From a virus: 25,554 nt of DNA. Position numbers and translations under genes: made by a program. Where the stretch lies: positions 1-25,554 of IMG/VR virus record IMGVR_UViG_3300045303_000045, one strand, 5' to 3'. Under the pieces are notes generated by a model. It was not told the DNA's origin and ran no database searches. It saw nothing but the letters and a program-made list of their open reading frames with translations. Shown one piece after another: positions 14,530 to 20,488 of this stretch; the first letter of the stretch is position 1; every line of letters begins with the position of its first letter.

Positions 14530-16182
14530 ATGGCCGTCACCCTTGAGGGCGGCTTCCCGGTCACCAACAACAACGCTAGAACCACGACCTCGATCACGGT
14601 CGGGGCAGGCGCGAACCGGCTGCTCGTGGTTTGCCTTACCAGCGAGCTCGCGGCGGAACCCGGCACGGCGGTCACCTTTGGCGCGGCCGGCCTGACCAAG
14701 CTCGATGACACACAGGCCACGACGTTCACCCGAGCGCAAATCTGGTATCTGGTCGCGCCGGCAACCAGCACGGCGAATGTCACCTGCACAGTCACCGGAT
14801 CGAGCGGCGGCTGTGGAGTCGCCTGCTACGTCTTCGATGGCGTCGACCAGGTAACGCCGCTCTCGACCGCCGGCAAAGGCTCGGCCGACTCGGGCACGAC
14901 AGCGAGCCACACGCCTACCGGCTTCGCTTCAGGCGATCTGACGGTCGACGTTCTCGGCCTTGACTCGACGGGCCATACCCCGGTTGTCACCGGGAGCAAT
15001 GTCGGTGACTACGCGACGGTGGCGTTCGCTTCAGCCGGCGGCGAGTTCCGGGGATCCTCGAACACCACCAGCGGCGTCATGTCCTGGTCGTGGACGACTT
15101 CGGCGCCGAACTCGCACATCGCCGCGATCGTCAAACAGGTAGCGACTGCTGCTGGGGTCGGGTCCGCTCCTGCTTTTCGTCCATTGATGCTCTCTCTGCG
15201 GAAGTTCAACAAGCCCAAGGGAATCTTCCTCGGCTTTCCGCAGCTCGACAGGGGTACGGTCGGTGCAGCGCTCTTCAATCAGCCGCTAACTGCTGACGCA
15301 GTGGTGGCCACTGGCTCGATGCAGCGCCAGGTGAACAAGCCATTAACCGCAACCTCGGTTGTGGCGACGGCGAGCTTCGTCAAGCAGGTGAACAAGCTGC
15401 TGAGCGCTACGGCGGTCGTCGTCACCGCGTCGATGGTTGCGCTGAAGGTGATCCTCAAGGCTTTGACCGCGACGACCGTGCTGGTTACGGCCTCGATCGT
15501 CAAGCAGGTGAACATCCCACGCAGTGCGACTACCGTTGTAGTGACCGCTTCGATCGTGAAGCAGGTGAACAAGCTCTTGACCGCGACGACGGTAGTAGTC
15601 ACGGCGTCGATGGTGGCGATCAAGGTGATCCTTCGCACTCTTACGGCCACATCGGTGGTTGTGAGCGCGAGCATGGTCAAGCTAGTCGGGAAGCCTCTAA
15701 CCGCGACCAGCGTGGTTCTCTCTGCCTCTCTAGTGAAGCAGGTAGGGAAGCGCCTAACCGCGACCTCCGTAGCGGTTACGGCCACTCTGGCGGCGATCAG
15801 GGTCTTCTTGAAGACGATGACCGCGACCTCTGTGGTTGTAACCGCCTCGATGGTTCGGCGGGTCAACTTCGCGCTCAGCGTGACGGTTGGGCTGACGGCG
15901 ACGATCACCAAGTCGATCACTCACCGCCTGACTGCAACGGTTTCTGTCACGGGCTCGCTCGTCGCCGCTCTTGTCGGTCAGTTGATCGGACCCTTCGCGG
16001 CTTCGCTGACCGTGACTGACGCTGACACGATTCAGCTCTTACTCTCGGACGCTTCCACGATTGCGTTGGCGATCGCAGACGCTCCGAGCTCGGATGCCTC
16101 GGCGGCTGATTCCTCGAGCACTGGCGTTGACCAGAGCGACGGCGGCAGCACCGAGCTCACGATCACCGATACCACCCCCTAG
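14530..16182 (+). CDS. adhesin-like protein with three-tier internal repeats
   Basis: 550 aa, starting directly after the previous stop. Residues 1-215 form a beta-sandwich of a type widespread in phage and metagenomic surface proteins: GAGANRLLVVCLTSEL, TFTRAQIWYLVAP, CGVACYVFDGVDQVTPL, GDLTVDVLGLDSTG, VMSWSWTTSAPNSHIAAIV. A short basic linker follows. Residues 251-446 are tandem repeats of 18-21 residues with core LTATSVVVTASMV. The end (about 447-550) is a degenerate repeat plus an acidic Ser/Asp tail. Likely a fibre or adhesin exposed on the virion. The stop TAG is part of element copy 4. Confidence 0.7.
   Translation: MAVTLEGGFPVTNNNARTTTSITVGAGANRLLVVCLTSELAAEPGTAVTFGAAGLTKLDDTQATTFTRAQIWYLVAPATSTANVTCTVTGSSGGCGVACYVFDGVDQVTPLSTAGKGSADSGTTASHTPTGFASGDLTVDVLGLDSTGHTPVVTGSNVGDYATVAFASAGGEFRGSSNTTSGVMSWSWTTSAPNSHIAAIVKQVATAAGVGSAPAFRPLMLSLRKFNKPKGIFLGFPQLDRGTVGAALFNQPLTADAVVATGSMQRQVNKPLTATSVVATASFVKQVNKLLSATAVVVTASMVALKVILKALTATTVLVTASIVKQVNIPRSATTVVVTASIVKQVNKLLTATTVVVTASMVAIKVILRTLTATSVVVSASMVKLVGKPLTATSVVLSASLVKQVGKRLTATSVAVTATLAAIRVFLKTMTATSVVVTASMVRRVNFALSVTVGLTATITKSITHRLTATVSVTGSLVAALVGQLIGPFAASLTVTDADTIQLLLSDASTIALAIADAPSSDASAADSSSTGVDQSDGGSTELTITDTTP
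15280..15867 (+). repeat. coding tandem repeat, 59-aa super-repeat
   Basis: Ten consecutive units encode x-L-T-A-T-x-V-V-V-T-A-S-M-V. Their ends alternate in a fixed order: KQVNK, KQVNK, then a longer ALKVILK end. Unit lengths are 20,19,21 / 19,19,21 / 19,19,21 / 18, giving a super-repeat of 59 residues (177 bases) present three times plus a partial. DNA copies have diverged at synonymous sites, so this is an old, selected protein repeat, not a recent slippage product. Confidence 0.85.
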
Positions 16183-16194
16183 CCGAAGTACCAA
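16179..16194 (+). promoter_or_regulatory. late-block element copy 4
   Basis: CTAGCCGAAGTACCAA; its TAG is the stop codon of the repeat protein, and GTG 16197 follows after CC. No Shine-Dalgarno between. It separates the adhesin block from the connector block. Confidence 0.8.
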
Positions 16195-16196
16195 CC

Positions 16197-17153
16197 GTGG
16201 CGAAGATCGAGCACAAGGACATTGGCGACCGCCTACAGCCGCAGTTCAGTTGGACGATCGGAGGCGTTGGCACCGACCCAAGCCAGATTGTCGTCCGACA
16301 GCAGGACCCGGCCGGCGTCGAGACGGTTGTCACCACGGCCAGCTCTCCCGCCACGCTCACATCGGCCTCTACGCCTCTTGCGCGGATGTCGGCAGGTGTC
16401 TTCAAGCTCAGCCCTGGCGTCTCGGCTACGAGCTCCGGCTACTGGTTCTTCCGGGCCGAGGGGACCGGTGGGGCCGAAGCAGCTGAGGAGTACCAGTACA
16501 CCGTCGATCCGTCCGAGTTCACCTCGAACGCGGGACTCTCGGATCGCGCCCTCGTAGGGCTTGCGGAGACGAAGGACTGGCTGCAGAAGCAGAACATCGA
16601 CACCGGAGAAGACCTCGACCTGGTACGGGTGATCAATGACATCTCGCAGCGCATGCACGACGAAGCCGAGCGGGAGTTCAAGCCGATCACCGCCGGGTCC
16701 TCCTCGAGGATGTTCTACGTCGAGGACTACTGCAACACGGTGAGCGTGGGCGACATGTCGGTGCTCTCCACTAGCTCACCGATGACGATCTTCGCCAGCG
16801 ACCAGACGACCTCGATCAAGACCTTCGCTTCCACCGACCTGATCACCCTGCCGCAGATTCGCCAAGCCTGGCAGCCGATCCGCAAGATCAAGATCAAGCC
16901 GACCTCGTACTTGTACTTGGTGCCGGGGCAATGGGTGCAGGTGACGGGAACTTGGGGCTTCCCTCAAGTTCCGGGGAACCTGCGCCAGGCCGTACTTGAT
17001 GCGGTCGCCTATACGATCGACCGCGACGTCGAGCACTACCGCGAGGACATCACGGCCGCCCCTGGTGGCGGAGGGGATGTGACGCTGATGCTCTCCCTGC
17101 CTCCATCCGCGCTCGAGATCGCCAGTTGGTACAGCGACCCATGGCTCGGGTAG
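16197..17153 (+). CDS. head-tail connector with N-terminal Ig-like domain
   Basis: 318 aa, GTG start after element copy 4. Residues about 5-105 look like an Ig/BppU-like beta domain (LQPQFSWTIGGVGTDPSQIVV, SAGVFKLSPGVSATSSGYWFF). Residues about 115-318 look like an HK97 gp6-type connector: ALVGLAETKDWLQKQ, DLDLVRVINDISQRMHDEAE, WQPIRKIKIKPTS, GTWGFPQVPGNLRQAVLDAVAY. The connector ring sits below the portal and links head to tail. The N-terminal extension is not usual for gp6-type proteins of about 100-200 aa and may add surface decoration. Confidence 0.75.
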   Translation: MAKIEHKDIGDRLQPQFSWTIGGVGTDPSQIVVRQQDPAGVETVVTTASSPATLTSASTPLARMSAGVFKLSPGVSATSSGYWFFRAEGTGGAEAAEEYQYTVDPSEFTSNAGLSDRALVGLAETKDWLQKQNIDTGEDLDLVRVINDISQRMHDEAEREFKPITAGSSSRMFYVEDYCNTVSVGDMSVLSTSSPMTIFASDQTTSIKTFASTDLITLPQIRQAWQPIRKIKIKPTSYLYLVPGQWVQVTGTWGFPQVPGNLRQAVLDAVAYTIDRDVEHYREDITAAPGGGGDVTLMLSLPPSALEIASWYSDPWLG

Positions 17154-17347
17154 ATGGTCTCTCCGACATGGAGCAAGCAGTTATGGACGCTCTCTGTGAA
17201 GCGGTTGAGGCTTACTCACTCTTGGAGATTCAGCACCCCGACGAGCCGGCAGAGTTCATGTCGTCCATCCATCGCCTTCAGGACATGCTTGCTACTCGCG
17301 CCATGCGCCGCCTCTACCCGGATGAGTGGATTACCTATGGCTCATAA
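17141..17347 (+). CDS. small hypothetical helical protein
   Basis: 68 aa from ATG 17141; TTG 17126 in the same frame is an alternative. It is mainly helical: DMEQAVMDALCEAVEAYSLLE, then PAEFMSSIHRLQDMLATRAMRRLYPDEW. No Shine-Dalgarno is evident, so translation is probably coupled to the connector gene, which it overlaps by 13 bases. It lies between connector genes but shows no connector motif. Family not recognised. Confidence 0.6.
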   Translation: MARVDGLSDMEQAVMDALCEAVEAYSLLEIQHPDEPAEFMSSIHRLQDMLATRAMRRLYPDEWITYGS

Positions 17348-17597
17348 GAAGACGCTCAAGTGTCGGGTCGCTAGACACAGGGCAAAGCCCCGTCCCGGCA
17401 AGGCGGCTAGGCCGATGGCGCAGGGCCACGCCAAGGGCAAACCGAAGCTGAAGTCGCGGGTGAAGAGGCACCGCGCCCACAAGCCGCGTAACGCCAAGGC
17501 CAAGGCGCATCTGGCGCAACAGAAGGCAGCTGGTGCAAGCCCGAGCAAGTGCCAAGCTCCTGTGGCGGATCCAGGTCCTAAGCCGGTGGCGCGCTGA
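17337..17597 (+). CDS. very basic Lys/Arg/Ala/Pro-rich protein
   Basis: 86 aa, overlapping the previous gene by 11 bases. About a third of residues are Lys or Arg, with His and Ala/Pro: KCRVARHRAKPRPGKAARP, GKPKLKSRVKRHRAHKPRNAKAKAH. Composition resembles histone H1-like or HU C-terminal tails and disordered nucleic-acid-binding proteins. It may bind packaged or incoming DNA, or the head-tail interface. Its position inside the connector operon is unusual for a nucleoid-like protein. Only two Cys, no domain. Stop overlaps the next ATG (TGATG). Confidence 0.6.
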   Translation: MAHKKTLKCRVARHRAKPRPGKAARPMAQGHAKGKPKLKSRVKRHRAHKPRNAKAKAHLAQQKAAGASPSKCQAPVADPGPKPVAR

Positions 17598-17995
17598 TGG
17601 CTAAGAGCCGCATGAAGATCGAGAGCAACTTCCCGGCGGTCAAGAGGGCCGGCTGGGAATCCGTGCAAGAGGCGCGGGAGGTCTGGCTCGAACTAGGAGC
17701 CTCGGAAGCCGAGAGCAAGGCTGAGAGTCAAGCCTCCACCCGCGGCTACGCGCTTCAGGTTGGAATCGACAAGGAGCGCATCGGTCACCAGTCAGCGCGC
17801 ATCTCGGCATTCACGCATACCGAGAAGTGGGGCGACGACCCCTGGATTTTGAGGTTCTTCGAGTACGGGACCGTGAACATCCGGGCGATGCCCTTCATGC
17901 GTCCTGCAGCGCGTAAGGCGAACAAGGCGTTTGTCGCGCATCTCGGGACCCATCTCGAAGGGAAGATCCGTCGTAAGGCGAGCGTAAGGAGGTGA
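17597..17995 (+). CDS. HK97 gp10-like neck/tail-completion protein
   Basis: 132 aa. It contains the signature FFEYGTVNIRAMPFMRPAARKANKAF: an (F/L)EYGT motif followed by PFMRPA, characteristic of HK97 gp10-family proteins that join head to tail. The first half is helical and charged (SVQEAREVWLELGASEAESKAES). Length agrees with the family (about 110-160 aa). It follows the basic protein with a TGATG junction, and its C-terminal coding sequence holds the strong Shine-Dalgarno for the next tiny gene. Confidence 0.82.
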   Translation: MAKSRMKIESNFPAVKRAGWESVQEAREVWLELGASEAESKAESQASTRGYALQVGIDKERIGHQSARISAFTHTEKWGDDPWILRFFEYGTVNIRAMPFMRPAARKANKAFVAHLGTHLEGKIRRKASVRR

Positions 17996-17996
17996 C

Positions 17997-18083
17997 ATGA
18001 ACATCACAATCTCTGAGCTTTGCATGGTCGTGATCGCTGCTGTGCTGGTGATCGCGCTGCTCTGGGGCTGGTCCCTGCTGTGA
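17997..18083 (+). CDS. 28-aa single-pass membrane peptide
   Basis: 28 aa with a near-perfect Shine-Dalgarno (AAGGAGGTGA, 17986-17995) immediately before ATG 17997, the strongest in the window. The peptide is MNITISELC then a hydrophobic run MVVIAAVLVIALLWGWSLL, a likely single transmembrane helix. Its stop overlaps the next gene start (GTGA), so it may be a peptide or serve mainly to load ribosomes for the downstream gene. A role in membrane insertion or lysis is possible but unsupported. Confidence 0.55.
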   Translation: MNITISELCMVVIAAVLVIALLWGWSLL

Positions 18084-18520
18084 GCACCGTTCTACAGGAA
18101 GACGCAATCACCGAGTGGCTGGTCGGATACTTGGCTGCCGACGCTGCGCTGATGGCGTTCTGCGACGGCGACGTCACGCCGGAAGTGACCTGGGACGCCA
18201 ACGCGGCCCCGTTCGTGCGCGTCGACCGGCTCGAGGCTCACGACCTAATGGTGATCGGCCTCTTCCGGGTCTGGACCGACTGCCTCTACCACATTCGGGG
18301 CTGCGACCACATCCCGGCCGCTGCACAAGTCCCGGACCGGACGACCGTCAACGCGATCGGTGCGCGCATTGATGCACTTCTCCACGGCCGCGAAGTCAGC
18401 TCCGGTGGCTTCTCGATCCACTCCTTTCGCGAGGAAGGGGAGCCGAACCCGGCCCAGACCGAACGCGACGGGTCGGTCTGGTTGCAGTCGGGCGGGCTCT
18501 ACCGAATCAGGGCTGCTTAG
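18080..18520 (+). CDS. tail terminator-like / minor tail protein
   Basis: 146 aa; GTG 18080 chosen for the GTGA coupling with the membrane peptide. The pattern VLQEDAITEWLVGYLAADAAL, NAAPFVRVDRLEAHDLMVIGLFRVW, CLYHIRGCDHIP, NAIGARIDALLHG, GFSIHSFREEG, GGLYRIRAA resembles tail-terminator/DUF3168-like proteins that cap the tail tube next to the head. Position after gp10-like and before the major tail protein fits exactly. Its stop overlaps, tail to tail, the stop of the minus-strand gene. Confidence 0.72.
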   Translation: MSTVLQEDAITEWLVGYLAADAALMAFCDGDVTPEVTWDANAAPFVRVDRLEAHDLMVIGLFRVWTDCLYHIRGCDHIPAAAQVPDRTTVNAIGARIDALLHGREVSSGGFSIHSFREEGEPNPAQTERDGSVWLQSGGLYRIRAA

Positions 18521-18660
18521 CGGCGATAGCCCTCGAAGCTTTTCGTAAGCCGCCAGACGATCTCGCGGTTGAGGCTGCGCTCATTCCTACGAGCGCTCTC
18601 CTTTAGCTGTGCGTGGAGAACGACTGGAAGGCGCAGCATTAGGGGGATGAGGTCTTTCAT
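18517..18660 (-). CDS. Arc-like ribbon-helix-helix repressor, antisense to late genes
   Basis: 47 aa, read from ATG at 18660 down to TAA at 18517-18519; the two convergent stops share three bases. The sequence MKDLIPLMLRLPVVLHAQL followed by KESARRNERSLNREIVWRL is an Arc/MetJ-type ribbon-helix-helix: the strand residues LMLRLP contact DNA, and RNERSLNREIVWRL is helix B. Such proteins act as dimeric repressors. No Shine-Dalgarno is seen; instead TACACT at 18672-18667 is placed 6 bases before the ATG, consistent with a leaderless transcript. It is the only credible minus-strand gene here and is divergent from the major tail gene. Confidence 0.78.
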   Translation of the reverse strand: MKDLIPLMLRLPVVLHAQLKESARRNERSLNREIVWRLTKSFEGYRR

Positions 18661-18666
18661 AGTTTC

Positions 18667-18672
18667 AGTGTA
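18667..18672 (-). promoter_or_regulatory. candidate -10 box for antisense regulator
   Basis: On the minus strand TACACT fits the actinobacterial -10 consensus TANNNT. It ends 6 bases before the ATG, so the transcript would start at the A of the start codon. No convincing -35 was found. Prediction only. Confidence 0.4.
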
Positions 18673-18701
18673 GTTGCAGATTCGGGCATCTTCGCATCGC
18701 T

Positions 18702-18716
18702 CTAGCCGAAGTACCA
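18702..18716 (+). promoter_or_regulatory. late-block element copy 5, not at a start codon
   Basis: CTAGCCGAAGTACCA, then CTC where the other copies have AGC, ACC or AAC. No GTG follows; the next gene starts at ATG 18744 with its own Shine-Dalgarno (CGAGGAGCG, about 18731-18739). This copy shows the element can work at a distance from the start codon, as expected for a promoter with a 5' leader. It lies between the divergent ribbon-helix-helix gene and the major tail gene. Confidence 0.8.
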
Positions 18717-18743
18717 CTCGAACCCCGCTACGAGGAGCGCTGA

Positions 18744-19745
18744 ATGCCTGAGGTCAGTTCACTTTTCAACGGAGTCCAGCTTGGAGCGGAGACCACCGCG
18801 TCTCCCGGCACGGCCGTCTCAGCGTCGAAGCTCCTCAACTACCTGAACTTCCAGCCGACCTTCTGGGCCGGCGACTTCAACGTCATGACCCCGATGGGCC
18901 AGAAGGCCGGTTCGGGTGTCTCCCCCGGCTACGACTACACCAGCTGGGCGCTCTCCTCGGATGTCGGTTCTTACTCGGAGATGATCTACCCGCTGGCCTC
19001 GCTGCTGAAGGACGTCTCGCCCTCGACGGTGGAGACCACGGCGAGGCTGTGGACGTTCAAGCCCACGGCTCGATCCGAGGACACGATCCGTACCTACACG
19101 GTCGAGACGGGTTCCACGACCAGGGCGCAGAAAGCCACCTTCGTCGCCGTCACCGGGATCGAGGTCACCTTCAACCGCTCGACTGGAGTCACCCTTTCGG
19201 GGAGCGGGATCGGGCAGCAGATCCAGGACAACGTCGCCCTCGACACCGCCACGGCGATCGAGGACGCGCCGATCCTGCCCACACATCTGGACGTCTTCGT
19301 GGACACGACCTCCACGAACATCGGCACCACCAAGGTCACGCGCGACTTCAACGCGGTCTTCCGCTACAACGACGCTCGCCAAGCGGTCTGGGCGATCAAC
19401 TCGGCTAACGCCTCCTACGTGAACCTGGTCGAGACGCGGCCCACGGCGCAGATCGAGCTGACGATGGAAGCCGACTCTGCGGGGATGGCGTACTTGGTCA
19501 ACGCTCGAGCGGGGACGATGAGCTACATCCGGCTCTCGGCGGTCTCGACTGTGGTAGCAGGAGCGGGCACGGCCAAGTACCAGATGATCATCGACGCCGC
19601 CGGCAAGATCACCAACATCGCCGGACCTGATGACACGGACGGGATCAAGACCGTCACCTTCACCTGGGATCTGATGTTCGACTCGTCTTGGTCTTCGGGG
19701 ACCTACCTGACCATCGGCGTTCAGAACAAGGTTGCCGCTCTATGA
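18744..19745 (+). CDS. major tail tube protein
   Basis: 333 aa. It occupies the slot between tail terminator and tail assembly chaperone. The N-terminus LFNGVQLGAETTASPGTAVSASKLL, the central TFNRSTGVTLSGSGIGQQIQDN, VFRYNDARQAVWAINSANASY, and the late TAQIELTMEAD and IKTVTFTWDLMFDSSW match actinophage tail tube proteins of the Thr/Ser/Ala-rich type. It is preceded by a good Shine-Dalgarno and element copy 5, suggesting high expression. Its stop overlaps a possible 24-aa ORF (ATGA). Confidence 0.85.
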   Translation: MPEVSSLFNGVQLGAETTASPGTAVSASKLLNYLNFQPTFWAGDFNVMTPMGQKAGSGVSPGYDYTSWALSSDVGSYSEMIYPLASLLKDVSPSTVETTARLWTFKPTARSEDTIRTYTVETGSTTRAQKATFVAVTGIEVTFNRSTGVTLSGSGIGQQIQDNVALDTATAIEDAPILPTHLDVFVDTTSTNIGTTKVTRDFNAVFRYNDARQAVWAINSANASYVNLVETRPTAQIELTMEADSAGMAYLVNARAGTMSYIRLSAVSTVVAGAGTAKYQMIIDAAGKITNIAGPDDTDGIKTVTFTWDLMFDSSWSSGTYLTIGVQNKVAAL

Positions 19746-19816
19746 GTTGGCTCGCTCACGGGATCGTGACCGGCTGCTGGTCATTCGTCTACTACCACGT
19801 ACCCGAGGAGGTCTAG
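19742..19816 (+). CDS. possible 24-aa peptide
   Basis: 24 aa, ATG in an ATGA overlap with the major tail stop. Sequence MSWLAHGIVTGCWSFVYYHV plus PEEV is short and aromatic. No Shine-Dalgarno; translation would be by coupling. Its last codons contain the strong Shine-Dalgarno of the next gene, so it may simply be a leader that brings ribosomes there. Confidence 0.35.
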   Translation: MSWLAHGIVTGCWSFVYYHVPEEV

Positions 19817-19954
19817 ATGGCTGACGAGAAGAAGCCCGCCGAGCAGAAGGAGCCCGAGCCCTACGTCATCAAGCACGACCTCCCGAAGAAGCCGCTCGTA
19901 GCGCCGGACGGTCATGTGAATCTCAGCCAGGAGGACATCGATGCCCGTCAGTAA
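19817..19954 (+). CDS. small charged protein before tail chaperone
   Basis: 45 aa, ATG preceded by GAGGAGGT with 5-base spacing. Charged and Pro-rich: ADEKKPAEQKEPEPYVIKHD, then LPKKPLVAPDGHVNLSQEDIDARQ. The stop is 14 bases inside the next gene. Small charged genes at this position are frequent in actinophages, with unknown role. The strong ribosome-binding site is the main support. Confidence 0.65.
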   Translation: MADEKKPAEQKEPEPYVIKHDLPKKPLVAPDGHVNLSQEDIDARQ

Positions 19955-20396
19955 GGCGCAGATCCGGCGAGCTCGGGTCATCGGCCACACGGTCGACTTC
20001 GGGGAAGGCGTCGAGGTCAAGTTCTGGTACGACCGCAACAAGATCACAGACGCCTGGATGAAGGACTGGACGCTGCAGGAGGAGCAGGCCAACGCTCCGC
20101 GCATGAACGAGATGCTGTTCGACCTGATCAACCGCTGGGACGTGGTCGAGGAGGACGGCGGTCCCGAAGTCCCGGTGACGGTCGAGACGATCGCGGAGCT
20201 CTTCAGCTGGCCGGACAAGATTTACCTGATGAAAGAACTGATGACCGGCGGCCTGCCCTCGAGCGAAGAGGGAAACGGCTCAAGCGAGCCCTCGTCCTCG
20301 CCAGTAGCAACCTCTTCGGATCAAGCGGAGACGTCCCCGAATGGGCCTCAGCCTTCGCCATTGCCGGCACCCTTGGCGTCCCCGTCGCCGACGTAG
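19941..20396 (+). CDS. tail assembly chaperone, unshifted (G-type) product
   Basis: 151 aa. It binds the tape measure protein during tail assembly, like lambda gpG. The ATG has GGAGG 7 bases upstream. The folded part is residues 1-105 (ARVIGHTVDFGEGVEVKFWYD, TLQEEQANAPRMNEMLFDLI, ETIAELFSWPDKIYLMKEL). After residue 112 the zero frame is Ser/Pro low complexity. The overlapping -1 frame is open from before the slippery site to 20488 and gives the extended product. Position between tail tube and tape measure is diagnostic. Confidence 0.85.
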   Translation: MPVSKAQIRRARVIGHTVDFGEGVEVKFWYDRNKITDAWMKDWTLQEEQANAPRMNEMLFDLINRWDVVEEDGGPEVPVTVETIAELFSWPDKIYLMKELMTGGLPSSEEGNGSSEPSSSPVATSSDQAETSPNGPQPSPLPAPLASPSPT

Positions 20397-20488
20397 AAGA
20401 CCAGCCCTTGTTCTGGGTCAGGGCAGCGCAGATGTGGAACGAGGCGCAGGACGCCGTGCGTAGGCATCAGGAAGCGAGGCGGAACTAG
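19941..20488 (+). CDS. tail assembly chaperone, -1 frameshift (GT-type) product
   Basis: Predicted 182 aa: 112 codons in frame 0 through GGA AAC, then 70 codons in the -1 frame to TAG 20486-20488. The -1 extension reads KRALVLASSNLFGSSG, then DVPEWASAFAIAGTLGVPVADV and QPLFWVRAAQMWNEAQDAVRRHQ, a plausible folded domain, unlike the zero frame. In lambda the analogous gpGT recruits the tail tube protein to the tape measure. The stop overlaps the tape-measure GTG by one base. Frameshifting itself is inferred from the slippery site, the open frame and family behaviour. Confidence 0.8.
20270..20276 (+). promoter_or_regulatory. programmed -1 ribosomal slippery site GGGAAAC
   Basis: Heptamer G GGA AAC in the correct phase of the chaperone frame (codons GAG GGA AAC), a canonical X XXY YYZ site nearly identical to lambda GGGAAAG. 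A small hairpin GGCTC (20277-20281), loop AAGC, GAGCC (20286-20290) follows directly, and GAGG/CCTC (20268-20271 and 20290-20293) could extend it across the site. Confidence 0.85.

Noticed and set aside
13783-14910. Long minus-strand open frame (375 aa) opposite the beta-helix and adhesin genes
   Set aside because: It spans two well-supported plus-strand genes and is Arg/Ala/Val/Asp-rich without any domain, as expected for antisense frames in GC-rich DNA.
15280-15867. Possible CRISPR array because of regular repeat spacing
   Set aside because: Repeats are in-frame coding units with synonymous divergence and no unique spacers.
17141-17347. Anti-CBASS/anti-Thoeris sponge (Acb2/Tad-like hairpin protein)
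   Set aside because: The size and helical hairpin look fit loosely, but no family-specific residues could be recognised by eye, so no such function is assigned.
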